NCBI RefSeq assembly: GCF_900111925.1
Contig: NZ_FOKA01000005.1
Location: forward strand, 62,001 to 126,000
Reading direction: 5' to 3'
Length of the DNA: 64,000 nucleotides
From: Cellulomonas marina
GTDB lineage: Bacteria; Actinomycetota; Actinomycetes; Actinomycetales; Cellulomonadaceae
Position numbers and translations under genes: made by a program. The notes beneath the pieces were generated by a model. That model was not told the DNA's origin. It saw only the letters and a program-made list of their open reading frames with translations, and searched no databases. This document shows positions 48,350 through 56,739 of the stretch, in pieces (position 1 is the first letter of the stretch; each line of letters starts with the position of its first letter).

Positions 48350-49429
48350 TCAGTAGGCGTACGGGAAGCCCGACCAGTCGGGGTCGCGGCGCTGCAGGAA
48401 GGCGTCCCGGCCCTCGACGGCCTCGTCCGTCATGTACGCCAGGCGCGTCGCCTCCCCGGCGAAGACCTGCTGCCCGGCCAGGCCGTCGTCGGCCAGGTTG
48501 AAGGCGAACTTCAGCATGCGGATCGCCTGCGGGGACTTCGTGGCGATGATCCGCGCGTACTCCCAGCCGGCCTCCTCCAGCTCGGCGTGGGGCACGACGT
48601 CGTTGACCGCCCCCCAGGCGAGCGCGTCGTCGGCGGAGTACTCCCGCGCCAGGAAGAAGATCTCCCGGGCGCGCTTCTGGCCGACCTGCCGGGCCAGCAG
48701 CGCCGACCCGTACCCGCCGTCGAAGGACCCCACGTTCGCGTCGGTCTGCATGAAGCGCGCGTGCTCGCGGCTCGCGATCGTCAGGTCCGCGACGACGTGC
48801 AGGGAGTGCCCGCCCCCGGCCGCCCAGCCGCCGACGAGCGCCACGACGACCTTCGGCATCGTCCGGATGAGGCGCTGCACCTCGAGGACGTGCAGGCGGC
48901 CCGCGCGCGCCGGGTCCCAGCCCTCCGCGGTCTGCGCCCCGGGGTCGTGCGTGTACCGGTAGCCGTCGCGGCCGCGGATGCGCTGGTCGCCGCCGGAGCA
49001 GAACGCCCAGCCGCCGTCCTTCGGGCTCGGGCCGTTGCCCGTGAGCAGCACCGTGCCGACGTCGGAGCTCGTGCGCGCGTGGTCGAGCACGGCGTACAGC
49101 TCGTCGACGGTGTGCGGGCGGAAGGCGTTGCGGACCTCCGGACGGTGGAAGGCGACGCGCACGACCGGCACGTCCCGCTCGGTGGCCCCCGCGGCCGCCG
49201 CGGCGGCGTCGGGCCGGGCCACCCCGCGGTGGTAGGTGAGGTCGGTCAGGCCCTCGAAGCCGGGCACCGACCGCCAGCGGGCCGGGTCGAACGTCTCCGA
49301 GACGCGTGCCGGCAGCGGGGTCGTCGTCGGCGCGGGACGACCGGGTGCGCGCTCGTCGGGCGTCGAGGTGGACGGCGACGAGGACGCCGACGAGGGGGAG
49401 GAGGAGGGCGGCGGGACCGGCGTGCTCAC
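48350..49429 (-). CDS. menB: 1,4-Dihydroxy-2-naphthoyl-CoA synthase
   Basis: 359 residues; crotonase fold that closes the naphthoquinone ring. Typical features: RPEVRNAFRPHTVDEL, oxyanion-hole segments FCSGGDQRIRGRDGY and GWAAGGGHSLHVVADLTIAS, QTDANVGSFDGGYGSALLAR with the active-site Asp/Gly region, and the C-terminal DPDWSGFPYAY that completes the neighbouring subunit's active site. About 45 Ser/Pro-rich residues precede the family start, so the GTG at 49429 depends on the promoter pattern. It starts inside the palindrome shared with menC. Confidence 0.96.
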   Translation of the reverse strand: MSTPVPPPSSSPSSASSSPSTSTPDERAPGRPAPTTTPLPARVSETFDPARWRSVPGFEGLTDLTYHRGVARPDAAAAAAGATERDVPVVRVAFHRPEVRNAFRPHTVDELYAVLDHARTSSDVGTVLLTGNGPSPKDGGWAFCSGGDQRIRGRDGYRYTHDPGAQTAEGWDPARAGRLHVLEVQRLIRTMPKVVVALVGGWAAGGGHSLHVVADLTIASREHARFMQTDANVGSFDGGYGSALLARQVGQKRAREIFFLAREYSADDALAWGAVNDVVPHAELEEAGWEYARIIATKSPQAIRMLKFAFNLADDGLAGQQVFAGEATRLAYMTDEAVEGRDAFLQRRDPDWSGFPYAY

Positions 49430-49459
49430 GGCCGCCAGCCTAGGGTGGCGGCCGTGAGC
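49424..49459. promoter_or_regulatory. Palindromic divergent menB/menC promoter with both start codons
   Basis: A 36-bp palindrome (17 of 18 pairs match) centred on CCTAGG. Leftward TAGGCT-GGCGGCC-GTG starts menB; rightward TAGGGT-GGCGGCC-GTG starts menC. The two -10 hexamers overlap by TA, so only one promoter should be occupied at a time. Neither gene has a Shine-Dalgarno sequence here. Confidence 0.7.
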
Positions 49460-50482
49460 GACGACCCCGCACGCCCGGCGGCGCAGGAGGCCGCGTCGGC
49501 GGCCGGCCGGCCCCGGCCCGTCGCCACCGCCCTCGCCGCGCGCACCTACGTCTGGGACGTGCCGCTGCGCACCCGCTTCCGTGGCCTCGTCCGGCGCGAC
49601 GGCGTCCTCGTGCGCGGGGACGCGGGCTGGGGCGAGCTCAGCCCCTTCTGGGACTACGGCCCGGCGGAGTCCGCGGCCTGGTGGCGCGCGGCCCGGGAGG
49701 CGGCCGACGAGGGCTGGCCCGCCGCCGTGCGCGACGCCGTCCCGGTCAACGTCACGGTGCCCGCCGTCGACCCGGTGACGGCGCACCGCATCGTCACCGG
49801 CTCGGGCGGGTGCACGACGGCGAAGGTGAAGGTCGCCGAGCGGGGCCAGACGCTGGCGGAGGAGGTCGCCCGGCTCGAGGCCGTCCGCGACGCGCTGGGG
49901 CCCGGCGGGCGGGTCCGCGTCGACGCGAACGCGGCCTGGGACGTCGACGAGGCGGTCCGTCGGCTGGGGGTCCTCGACCGGGCGGCCGGCGGGCTGGAGT
50001 ACGCCGAGCAGCCCGTCCCCACGGTGGCGGACCTCGCCGCGGTGCGCCGGCGCACCTCCGTGCCGATCGCCGCCGACGAGTCCGTCCGCCGGGCCGAGGA
50101 CCCGCTGGCGGTCGCGCGCGCCGGGGCCGCGGACGTGCTGGTGCTCAAGGTCCAGCCCCTCGGCGGCGTGCGCGCGTGCCTGCGCCTCGTCGAGCAGGTC
50201 GGCCTGCCCGTCGTCGTGTCGTCCGCGCTGGAGACGTCCGTCGGGCTCGCAGCGGGGCTCGCGCTCGCGGCCGCGCTGCCCGAGCTGCCCTACGCCTGTG
50301 GGCTGGCCACGGCCCAGCTGCTGGCGCAGGACGTGGTGGCCGCGCCGCTGCTGCCGGTGGACGGTGCGATCGCCGTGCGTCGTCCGGAGCCGGACGACGG
50401 GCTCCTCGCGGCGGCCGCCGCGGGTCCTATGCTCGAGGGCCGGTGGGTGCGACGGGCCGCCGAGATCGCCGCGGTGCGCTGA
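49454..50482 (+). CDS. menC: o-Succinylbenzoate synthase
   Basis: 342 residues of the enolase superfamily; dehydrates SHCHC to o-succinylbenzoate. TTAKVKVAERG contains the catalytic Lys-x-Lys; metal ligands are in RVDANAAWDVDEAV, EYAEQPVPT and IAADESVRRAED, and the second Lys in VLVLKVQPLGG. It starts at a GTG within the palindromic promoter shared with menB and is followed by menD after 63 bp. Confidence 0.95.
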   Translation: MSDDPARPAAQEAASAAGRPRPVATALAARTYVWDVPLRTRFRGLVRRDGVLVRGDAGWGELSPFWDYGPAESAAWWRAAREAADEGWPAAVRDAVPVNVTVPAVDPVTAHRIVTGSGGCTTAKVKVAERGQTLAEEVARLEAVRDALGPGGRVRVDANAAWDVDEAVRRLGVLDRAAGGLEYAEQPVPTVADLAAVRRRTSVPIAADESVRRAEDPLAVARAGAADVLVLKVQPLGGVRACLRLVEQVGLPVVVSSALETSVGLAAGLALAAALPELPYACGLATAQLLAQDVVAAPLLPVDGAIAVRRPEPDDGLLAAAAAGPMLEGRWVRRAAEIAAVR

Positions 50483-50533
50483 CGCCTCGGCCGCGCGCCC
50501 GGGCCGGCGCGATCGGCTCGCGGTCCCGGGTGT

Positions 50534-50548
50534 GAGGATGGCGTCGTG
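50534..50548 (+). promoter_or_regulatory. Leaderless promoter of menD
   Basis: GAGGAT-GGCGTC-GTG, a GANNNT variant; no Shine-Dalgarno sequence before the GTG. Confidence 0.45.
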
Positions 50549-52426
50549 AGCGACACGCGACCCGGCGACGACCTGCCGCCCGCCCCGCGCGCGGCGCGCG
50601 TGCTGCTCGCGGCGCTCGCGGGGCTGGGCGTCCGGCACGTCGTGCTGTCACCGGGCTCCCGCAGCGCGCCCCTCGCGGAGGCGCTCGTGGACACCACCCT
50701 GCCCGACGGGCGGCGGCCCGCGGGCGCGCCGGCGCTGGACCTGCACGTGCGCGTCGACGAGCGCAGCGCGGCCTTCCTGGCCCTCGGCCTGGCCCGGGCG
50801 GCGCAGGCGTCGGCGGGTGCCGGCGTCCCGGTGCCGCCCGTCGCGGTCGTCACGACGTCGGGCACGGCCGTGGCGAACCTGCACCCCGCGGTCCTCGAGG
50901 CGCACCACGCGGGCGTGCCGCTGCTGCTGCTGACGGCCGACCGCCCGCACGAGCTGCGCGGCACGGGCGCCAACCAGACGACCGAGCAGCCCGGCCTGCT
51001 CGGTCCCGCGGTCCGCCTCCTCGCCGACGTGCCGGCCCCCTCCGGCCGCCCCGGCGAGGACGACGACCTCCGCGCGCTGGCGTCCCGGGCCGTGGCCGCC
51101 GCCTCGGGAGCCCGCACCGGCTGGCCGGGACCGGTGCACCTGGACCTCGCCTACCGCGAACCCCTGCTCGCGCCGCCCGGCGCCCCCTGGCCGGTGACCG
51201 GCGAGGACGGCGACGAGCGCGCCGGCCAGGGCGAGGGTCCCCGGGGTCGCTCCGGGGTCACGCACGTCGTCGCCGCGTCCCCCGTCGTCGCGCCCGTCGA
51301 CCTCCCCCTGCCCGACGACCGTCCGACCGTCGTCGTCGCCGGCGACGGCGCGGGGCCCCTCGCCGTGGAGCTGGGCCGCGCCCGCGGTTGGCCGGTGCTG
51401 GCCGAGCCGTCCTCGGGCGCGCGCCGCACCGACGTCGGCCCGGCCGCGTACCGCCTCCTGCTGGGTGCGCCCGGGCTCGGCGGCCGTGTGCGCCGCGCGG
51501 TCGTCCTCGGCCGCCCGACGCTCAGCCGCCCGGTCTCCGCACTCCTGGCCCGCCACGACGTGGAGGTCGTCGTCGTCGCCCCCGGCGCCGGTCCGTGGCC
51601 GGACGCCGCCCGCCGCGCCGCCGTCGTCCTGCCCGCCGTCCCGTCCGCCTGGCTCGTCCCCGCGCCGGCTCCCGCGCCGGCTCCCGCACCGGCTCCCGAA
51701 TCGGCTCCCGGACCGGCGGCACCCTGGCTCGACGCGTGGCGGGCGGCGGGGGAGCGGGCCGACGCCGCGGTCGACGCCGTGCTCGACGCGGCCGCGGCCG
51801 TGGACCGGCCGGCCACCCGCCTGCAGCCGCCCCTGACCGGGCCGGTCGTCGCCCGCGCCGTCGCCGCCGCGTCCGCCCCGGACGACGTGCTCGTGGTCGG
51901 GTCGTCGAACCCCGTCCGCGACCTCGACCTCGTCGCCCGGTGGGCCCACCCCCCGCTGGTCCTGGCCAACCGGGGCCTCGCGGGCATCGACGGCATGCTG
52001 TCGACGGCGCTCGGCGTGGCGCTGGGGCTGCCGTCCCGGCGCACACGGCTCCTGGTCGGCGACCTCACCTTCCTGCACGACGTCGGCGGGCTCCTGGCCG
52101 GGCCGCTCGAGCGTCGGGCGGACCTGCAGGTCGTCGTGGCGTACGACGACGGCGGCTCCATCTTCAGCACGCTCGAGCCGGGCGAGCCGGCGCGGGCGGC
52201 GGCGTTCGAGCGGGTCTTCGGCACCCCGCACGGCGCGGACCTGGCCGCGCTGTGCGCCGGGTACGGCGTCCGGCACGTCCGCGTCGCCACCGACGAGGCG
52301 CTCGCCGCCGCGCTGGCCGCGCCGGGCCGTGGCGTGTCGGTCGTCGAGGTCCGCGTGGACCGCGTCGACCGCCGCGCGCTCGGTGAGCGCGTCGCGGCAG
52401 CCGTGGCGACCGCGCTGCAGGGTTGA
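50546..52426 (+). CDS. menD: SEPHCHC synthase (2-succinyl-5-enolpyruvyl-6-hydroxy-3-cyclohexene-1-carboxylate synthase)
   Basis: 626 residues; thiamine diphosphate enzyme that adds the succinyl semialdehyde of 2-oxoglutarate to isochorismate. HVVLSPGSRSAPLAEAL at the start, RVDERSAAFLALGLARA with the ThDP-activating Glu, TTSGTAVANLHPAVLEA, GTGANQTTEQPGLLG and the C-terminal ThDP motif region VGDLTFLHDVGGLL then DDGGSIFSTLEPG are characteristic. A linker in the middle domain has four APAP-type repeats from a 12-bp array. Probably belongs with menC, though it has its own promoter pattern. Confidence 0.96.
   Translation: MSDTRPGDDLPPAPRAARVLLAALAGLGVRHVVLSPGSRSAPLAEALVDTTLPDGRRPAGAPALDLHVRVDERSAAFLALGLARAAQASAGAGVPVPPVAVVTTSGTAVANLHPAVLEAHHAGVPLLLLTADRPHELRGTGANQTTEQPGLLGPAVRLLADVPAPSGRPGEDDDLRALASRAVAAASGARTGWPGPVHLDLAYREPLLAPPGAPWPVTGEDGDERAGQGEGPRGRSGVTHVVAASPVVAPVDLPLPDDRPTVVVAGDGAGPLAVELGRARGWPVLAEPSSGARRTDVGPAAYRLLLGAPGLGGRVRRAVVLGRPTLSRPVSALLARHDVEVVVVAPGAGPWPDAARRAAVVLPAVPSAWLVPAPAPAPAPAPAPESAPGPAAPWLDAWRAAGERADAAVDAVLDAAAAVDRPATRLQPPLTGPVVARAVAAASAPDDVLVVGSSNPVRDLDLVARWAHPPLVLANRGLAGIDGMLSTALGVALGLPSRRTRLLVGDLTFLHDVGGLLAGPLERRADLQVVVAYDDGGSIFSTLEPGEPARAAAFERVFGTPHGADLAALCAGYGVRHVRVATDEALAAALAAPGRGVSVVEVRVDRVDRRALGERVAAAVATALQG
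51662..51709 (+). repeat. 12-bp tandem repeat, 4 units, coding
   Basis: GCGCCGGCTCCC twice, then two variants, encoding (APAP)n in a MenD linker. Confidence 0.9.
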
Positions 52427-52562
52427 CGCCGGCGCCCGTCGGTCGGCGAGGGCGCCAGCCCGGGCGAGGTTCAGGACGGACTCCTAGGCTGTTCCCAGGC
52501 ACGTCGGAGCCAGCCTCCAGATCGGCGGGGTCTCATGGCTCCCGACGAAGGAGGGTTACCCG

Positions 52563-54215
52563 ATGACCACCACCCCCGAGGGCGGGCACGACGCCGACCA
52601 GCGCCGTGACGCGCAGCACCCGTCCGAGCACGAGACGCAGCCGATCCCGCCGCTGGGCGCGACGCAGCCCGTGCCGTCCGGCGCCCGCGAGCAGACGGCT
52701 GGGCAGCCCTGGTCGGCCCCGGCCCGCCCGTCCGCCGCGCCGCTGCCGTGGGGTGCGCAGCAGGCGCCGGCCCCCGGGCACCAGCACGGCTCCGGGCCCT
52801 ACGCGCCCTACGCCCAGCAGGTGCAGCAGCCCCAGACCCAGCAGGGGTACGCGCAGCAGGGCTACGGCCCCTTCCCGCCGCAGGCGTCGGGCCCCCTCGG
52901 TGCGGCGGGCGCCGATGGCACGCCCCCTACCTCGCCGTTCGGTCCGTTCCGTGACGGCGCGCCGTCGGGACCGCCCGCCCCGCGCACGCGTCGCAGGCGC
53001 CGGGTGTGGCTGCCGGTCGGCCTCGCGGCGCTGCTCGCCGCGGGCGTGGGCGTCGGCGGGTCCGTGCTGGCCTCCGAGGGTCTCGACGGCGACCTCGGGT
53101 CCGGGACGCGCTCCGCGTCGATCGCCGACCTGGGCCAGGCGTCCGGCAGCTCGCCGGCGGCGGGCTCGTCGAGCGTCGACAGCCCGGACTGGGAGGCCGT
53201 CGCCACGGCGGTGCAGCAGTCCGTCGTCGCCATCCAGGTGCAGACGGCCGAGGGCGGCGCCGAGGGCTCGGGCGTGGTCGTCGACGACGAGGGGCACATC
53301 GTCACGAACAACCACGTGGTGTCCGGGGCCGAGGCGGTCAACGTGACCCTCAGCGACGGCCGCCTCTTCGAGGCCGAGGTGGCGGGCACGGACCCGACCA
53401 CGGACCTCGCCGTCGTGCGGCTCACCGACCCGCCGGCCGACCTCACGGTCGCCGCGCTCGGCGACAGCGACGCGGTCGTCGTCGGGCAGCCGGTCATGGC
53501 CGTGGGCAACCCGCTCGGCCTCGCGAACACCGTGACGACGGGCATCGTGTCCGCGCTCGACCGCCCGGTCACCACGTCCGAGACCGGCAGCTCCGCGGAC
53601 GCCGCGGTGACGAACGCGCTGCAGACCGACGCCGCGATCAACCCGGGGAACTCCGGCGGCCCGCTGTTCGACGGCGAGGGCAACGTCATCGGCATCAACT
53701 CCTCGATCGCCACGCTCTCGAGCGAGTCCGGGTCGGTCGGCCTCGGCTTCGCCATCCCGGTCAACCTCATGAAGACCATCGCGTCGCAGCTCATCGAGGA
53801 CGGCACGGCGGAGCACGCGTTCCTCGGCGTCTCGCTGCGTGACACGACGGCGACGGCCGACGGCGTGACCCGCCGCGGCGCGCAGGTCGTCGAGGTCACG
53901 GCGGGGTCGCCCGCCGCCGACGCCGAGCTCCAGGCCGACGACGTGGTGGTCGCGATCAACGACCAGCCCGTCGCCGGCGCCGAGTCCCTCACCGCCTACG
54001 TGCGCGAGCTGTCGGCCGGCGACCAGGTGACGCTGACCCTCGTGCGGGACGGCGCGTCGCTGGACGTCGACGCCACCCTGGCCGCCCGCGAGGAGACCCC
54101 GACCTCCGGCGGCGGCGACGTCACGCCGGGCAGCGAGGAGACGACCCCGGACCCGGACTCCATGACCCCGCAGGAGCTGTGGGAGTGGTTCCAGCAGCAG
54201 CAGGGCCAGGGCTGA
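52563..54215 (+). CDS. HtrA/DegP-like serine protease with PDZ domain
   Basis: 550 residues. A Gln/Pro/Ala-rich cytoplasmic N terminus of about 145 residues, one membrane helix (VWLPVGLAALLAAGVGVGG), then a trypsin-like domain outside the cell with catalytic His 251 (IVTNNHVVSG), Asp 281 (DPTTDLAVVRL) and Ser 364 (INPGNSGGPLF). A PDZ domain (EVTAGSPAADAELQADDVV) follows, and the protein ends with WEWFQQQQGQG. This is the actinobacterial PepD/HtrA architecture for extracytoplasmic protein quality control. AAGGAGGG precedes the ATG; a hairpin follows the stop. Monocistronic. Confidence 0.95.
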   Translation: MTTTPEGGHDADQRRDAQHPSEHETQPIPPLGATQPVPSGAREQTAGQPWSAPARPSAAPLPWGAQQAPAPGHQHGSGPYAPYAQQVQQPQTQQGYAQQGYGPFPPQASGPLGAAGADGTPPTSPFGPFRDGAPSGPPAPRTRRRRRVWLPVGLAALLAAGVGVGGSVLASEGLDGDLGSGTRSASIADLGQASGSSPAAGSSSVDSPDWEAVATAVQQSVVAIQVQTAEGGAEGSGVVVDDEGHIVTNNHVVSGAEAVNVTLSDGRLFEAEVAGTDPTTDLAVVRLTDPPADLTVAALGDSDAVVVGQPVMAVGNPLGLANTVTTGIVSALDRPVTTSETGSSADAAVTNALQTDAAINPGNSGGPLFDGEGNVIGINSSIATLSSESGSVGLGFAIPVNLMKTIASQLIEDGTAEHAFLGVSLRDTTATADGVTRRGAQVVEVTAGSPAADAELQADDVVVAINDQPVAGAESLTAYVRELSAGDQVTLTLVRDGASLDVDATLAAREETPTSGGGDVTPGSEETTPDPDSMTPQELWEWFQQQQGQG

Positions 54216-54239
54216 CGCGAACCGGGACGGGCACTGCTC

Positions 54240-54267
54240 GAGGGCGGGTCCTCCGGGACCCGCCCTC
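54240..54267 (+). terminator. Terminator of the HtrA-like gene
   Basis: GAGGGCGGGTCC and GGACCCGCCCTC form a perfect 12-bp stem with loop TCCG, 25 bases after the stop. Confidence 0.7.
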
Positions 54268-54418
54268 CGGCGTCCCGGCTCACGGGCAGGACCGGACGGC
54301 AGCCCCATGCCGCGGTCACGGGTGTTCGGAGCGCCTGGTCCGGGCGGTGCCGCGGTCCTACCCTGGGAGGCGCTGCTGCGCGTCCTGCGCGCGACCGGCT
54401 CGACGGAGGGGAGGGCTC

Positions 54419-54823
54419 GTGCCCGGGCATCGCATCTTCACCACGAGCCTCGCGAGCATCCACCCCCACTACGTCGCCAAGGCGGAGCGCAAGGGCCGCA
54501 CGCGTGCGGAGGTCGACACGGTGATCTGCTGGCTGACAGGTCACGAGGCCAGCCTGCAGCGCGTCCTCGACGACGGGACCGACCTCGAGACGTTCTTCGC
54601 ACGCGCCCCGGCGATGAACCCGGACGCCACCCTCATCACCGGTGTCATCTGCGGGCACCGCGTGGAGGACATCCAGGACCCGCTCATGCAGCAGATCCGG
54701 TGGATGGACAAGCTCGTCGACGAGGTCGCCCGCGGCAAGAAGATGTCCTCCATCTTCCGGTCGTCCGGCACCGTGCGCGACACCGTGCGCGACGCCGCCC
54801 CGACCGCGACCGTGGCGCCGTGA
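54419..54823 (+). CDS. DUF2200-family protein
   Basis: 134 residues. HRIFTTSLASIHPHYVAKAERKGRT (in parts FTTSLASIHPHYVAKAERKG), VDTVICWLTGHE, FFARAPAMNPDATLITGVICGHRVE and DPLMQQIRWMDKLVDE match the DUF2200 family, a small soluble protein widespread in bacteria without an assigned function. The GTG at 54419 follows GGAGGGGAGGG; TACCCT at 54359-54364 is a candidate -10, implying a leader of about 48 bases. The stop overlaps the next start by 4 bp. Confidence 0.85.
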   Translation: MPGHRIFTTSLASIHPHYVAKAERKGRTRAEVDTVICWLTGHEASLQRVLDDGTDLETFFARAPAMNPDATLITGVICGHRVEDIQDPLMQQIRWMDKLVDEVARGKKMSSIFRSSGTVRDTVRDAAPTATVAP

Positions 54824-55233
54824 CCGACGACGTCCGCGACCTCCGCGTCCACGTGGCCCGACCCGTGGCCGAGGTGCACGCCTTCGCCTCTGCCCCCGCG
54901 AACCTGCCGCGCTGGGCGCCCGGTCTCGGTCGGGCCGTCCGTCGCGACGGCGACGACTGGTTCGTCGAGCAGCCCGACGGGTGGGCGCGGGTGCGCTTCA
55001 CCGCCCCCGACGAGGTCGGAGTCCTCGACCACGACGTCCTCACCGCCTCCGGCGACACGGTGCACGTCGGGCTGCGCGCGGTGCCGGCCGACGGGGGCTG
55101 CGACGTCCTGTTCACGCTCCGCCGCCCACCCGGCGCGTCCGACGAGGAGCTCGAGCGCGACGCCGCCCTCGTCGCCGCCGACCTCGAGCGCCTGCGGCAG
55201 GTCGTCGAGTCCGAGGACCCCTCCGGGGCCTGA
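54820..55233 (+). CDS. SRPBCC-family (START-like) protein
   Basis: 137 residues. A beta-sheet/helix-grip pattern: HVARPVAEVHAFASAPANLPRWAPGLG (start of the fold, cf. VAEVHAFASAPANLPRW), WFVEQPDGWARVRFTAPDEVGVLDH and a long C-terminal helix DEELERDAALVAADLERLRQ. Such proteins bind hydrophobic ligands. Translationally coupled to the DUF2200 gene (GTGA). Ligand unknown. Confidence 0.8.
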   Translation: MTDDVRDLRVHVARPVAEVHAFASAPANLPRWAPGLGRAVRRDGDDWFVEQPDGWARVRFTAPDEVGVLDHDVLTASGDTVHVGLRAVPADGGCDVLFTLRRPPGASDEELERDAALVAADLERLRQVVESEDPSGA

Positions 55234-55245
55234 GGCACCCGCGTG

Positions 55246-55263
55246 CCGGCGGACGCCCGCCGG
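55246..55263. terminator. Hairpin between the convergent SRPBCC and menF genes
   Basis: CCGGCGG-ACGC-CCGCCGG in the 62-bp gap, flanked by a wider CCTGAGGC/GCCTCAGG inverted repeat that includes both stop codons; could act in both directions. Confidence 0.45.
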
Positions 55264-55295
55264 ACCGTGGTGCCGAGGGCCGCCGGGACCGGGCC

Positions 55296-56588
55296 TCAGG
55301 ACCCCAGCGCGTGCCGCATCGGCTCGAGCTTCGCCTCGGACTCCGCGACCTCCGCCGCCGGGTCCGACGCGCCGACGATCCCGCACCCGGCGAACAGCCG
55401 CAGCCGCCGCGGGTCGCCGGGGTCGACCTCGGCCGACCGCAGGGCGATGCCCCACTCGCCGTCGCCGTCGGCGCCGAACCACCCGACCGGTCCCGCGTAG
55501 CGTCCGCGGTCCATCCCCTCCACGCGCCGGATGACCTCGCGCGCGGCCGACGTCGGGGTGCCGCAGACCGCGGCCGTCGGGTGCAGGGCCGCGGCCAGCG
55601 CGAGCGAGGTCGGGTGCCGCTCCCGGCCCGCCAGCACACCGGTCACGTCGGAGGCGAGGTGCAGGACGTTGGGCAGGTGCAGCACGAAGGGCGCCTCGGG
55701 GACGTTGATCGAGGAGCAGGACGGCGCGATGGCCTGCGCCACCGACGCGACCGCGTACTCGTGCTCCTCCAGGTCCTTGGACGAGTGGGCGAGGATCGCG
55801 GCCCGGGCGAGGTCGGCGGCCTCGTCGCCCGTCCGGCGGATGGTGCCCGCGAGCACGCGGGACGTGACGAGCCCCTTCTCGGAGCGGACCAGCAGCTCCG
55901 GGGTCGCGCCGAGCAGGCCGTCGACGCTGAACGTCCAGCAGCTCGGGTACTCGGCGACGAGCCGCCGCAGCGGCCACCGCAGGTCCAGCGGCTGCTCGGT
56001 GCGCACGTGGACGTCGCGGGCCAGCACGACCTTGTCCACCTCGCCCTCGCGCACCGCGGCGATGCCGCGCGCCACCACGGCGCCCCAGGCGGCGGGCGGC
56101 GGACCCTCGTCGACGACCACGCCGGGCGCCGCCACCGGCGGCTGCCGCCGCAGCACACGCGCGGGCGTCGGTGCCGCGCCCAGCCGCGCGTCGGTCGAGA
56201 CGGTCGTGATCCACGCGCGGTCGCCGCGGCGACCGACGACGACCCGCGGCACGACGACGACCCCGCCGCGCGCGGACGTGTCGTCGAACGCGAAGGACCC
56301 GAACGCGACCGGACCCGTCCCCGGGAGCCGCACCTCGTCACGCACGATGGCGTGGTCGAGCGCCCTCTGCCACGCCCGCTCCGCGTCGGCGAACCGCGTG
56401 GGACCCGAGACCTCGAAGCGCAGCGCCTCGCCCCAGGCGACGAGCCCGTCGCCGCGCCGGACCCACAGCAGGGGTGCCTCCGGCGGCGCGAGGTCCACGA
56501 GCTCGCCCACCTCGGCGGGGTCCACGGCGACGGTCCGCACCAGCAGGTGCGCGACCGCGGCCGACGCGGCGAAGAGGGTGGCGCTCAT
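55296..56588 (-). CDS. menF: Isochorismate synthase
   Basis: 430 residues; chorismate-binding fold, first committed step to menaquinone (chorismate to isochorismate). REGEVDKVVLARDV, WTFSVDGLLGATPELLV, TSRVLAGTIRRTGDE, HPTAAVCGTPTSAAREVI, GRYAGPVGWFGADGDGEW and LFAGCGIVGASDPAAE are the conserved blocks. Siderophore-type EntC homologues look alike, but the location among men genes supports MenF. ATG at 56588, 8 bases after TACGCT on the minus strand; the frame continues upstream without coding character. Confidence 0.92.
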   Translation of the reverse strand: MSATLFAASAAVAHLLVRTVAVDPAEVGELVDLAPPEAPLLWVRRGDGLVAWGEALRFEVSGPTRFADAERAWQRALDHAIVRDEVRLPGTGPVAFGSFAFDDTSARGGVVVVPRVVVGRRGDRAWITTVSTDARLGAAPTPARVLRRQPPVAAPGVVVDEGPPPAAWGAVVARGIAAVREGEVDKVVLARDVHVRTEQPLDLRWPLRRLVAEYPSCWTFSVDGLLGATPELLVRSEKGLVTSRVLAGTIRRTGDEAADLARAAILAHSSKDLEEHEYAVASVAQAIAPSCSSINVPEAPFVLHLPNVLHLASDVTGVLAGRERHPTSLALAAALHPTAAVCGTPTSAAREVIRRVEGMDRGRYAGPVGWFGADGDGEWGIALRSAEVDPGDPRRLRLFAGCGIVGASDPAAEVAESEAKLEPMRHALGS

Positions 56589-56602
56589 CGCCTGCCAGCG
56601 TA
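56586..56602 (-). promoter_or_regulatory. Near-leaderless promoter of menF
   Basis: Minus strand: TACGCT, then 8 bases, then ATG; no Shine-Dalgarno sequence. Confidence 0.4.
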
Positions 56603-56724
56603 GGTGCTCCCCGGGTGGCTGGCTGCCGGGTGGTAGGACGACCTCGTGAGCCGTCCACAGCCCCGGCTCAGTGCCCCGGCTCCCCGCGTCCGACCACCCG
56701 GCGACGAGCACCGCCCCGGGCCGG

Positions 56725-56739
56725 GATGATGGGCGCATG
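56725..56739 (+). promoter_or_regulatory. Leaderless promoter of menG
   Basis: GATGAT-GGGCGC-ATG, sharing the GGGCGC spacer with two other leaderless sites in the window. Confidence 0.45.
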
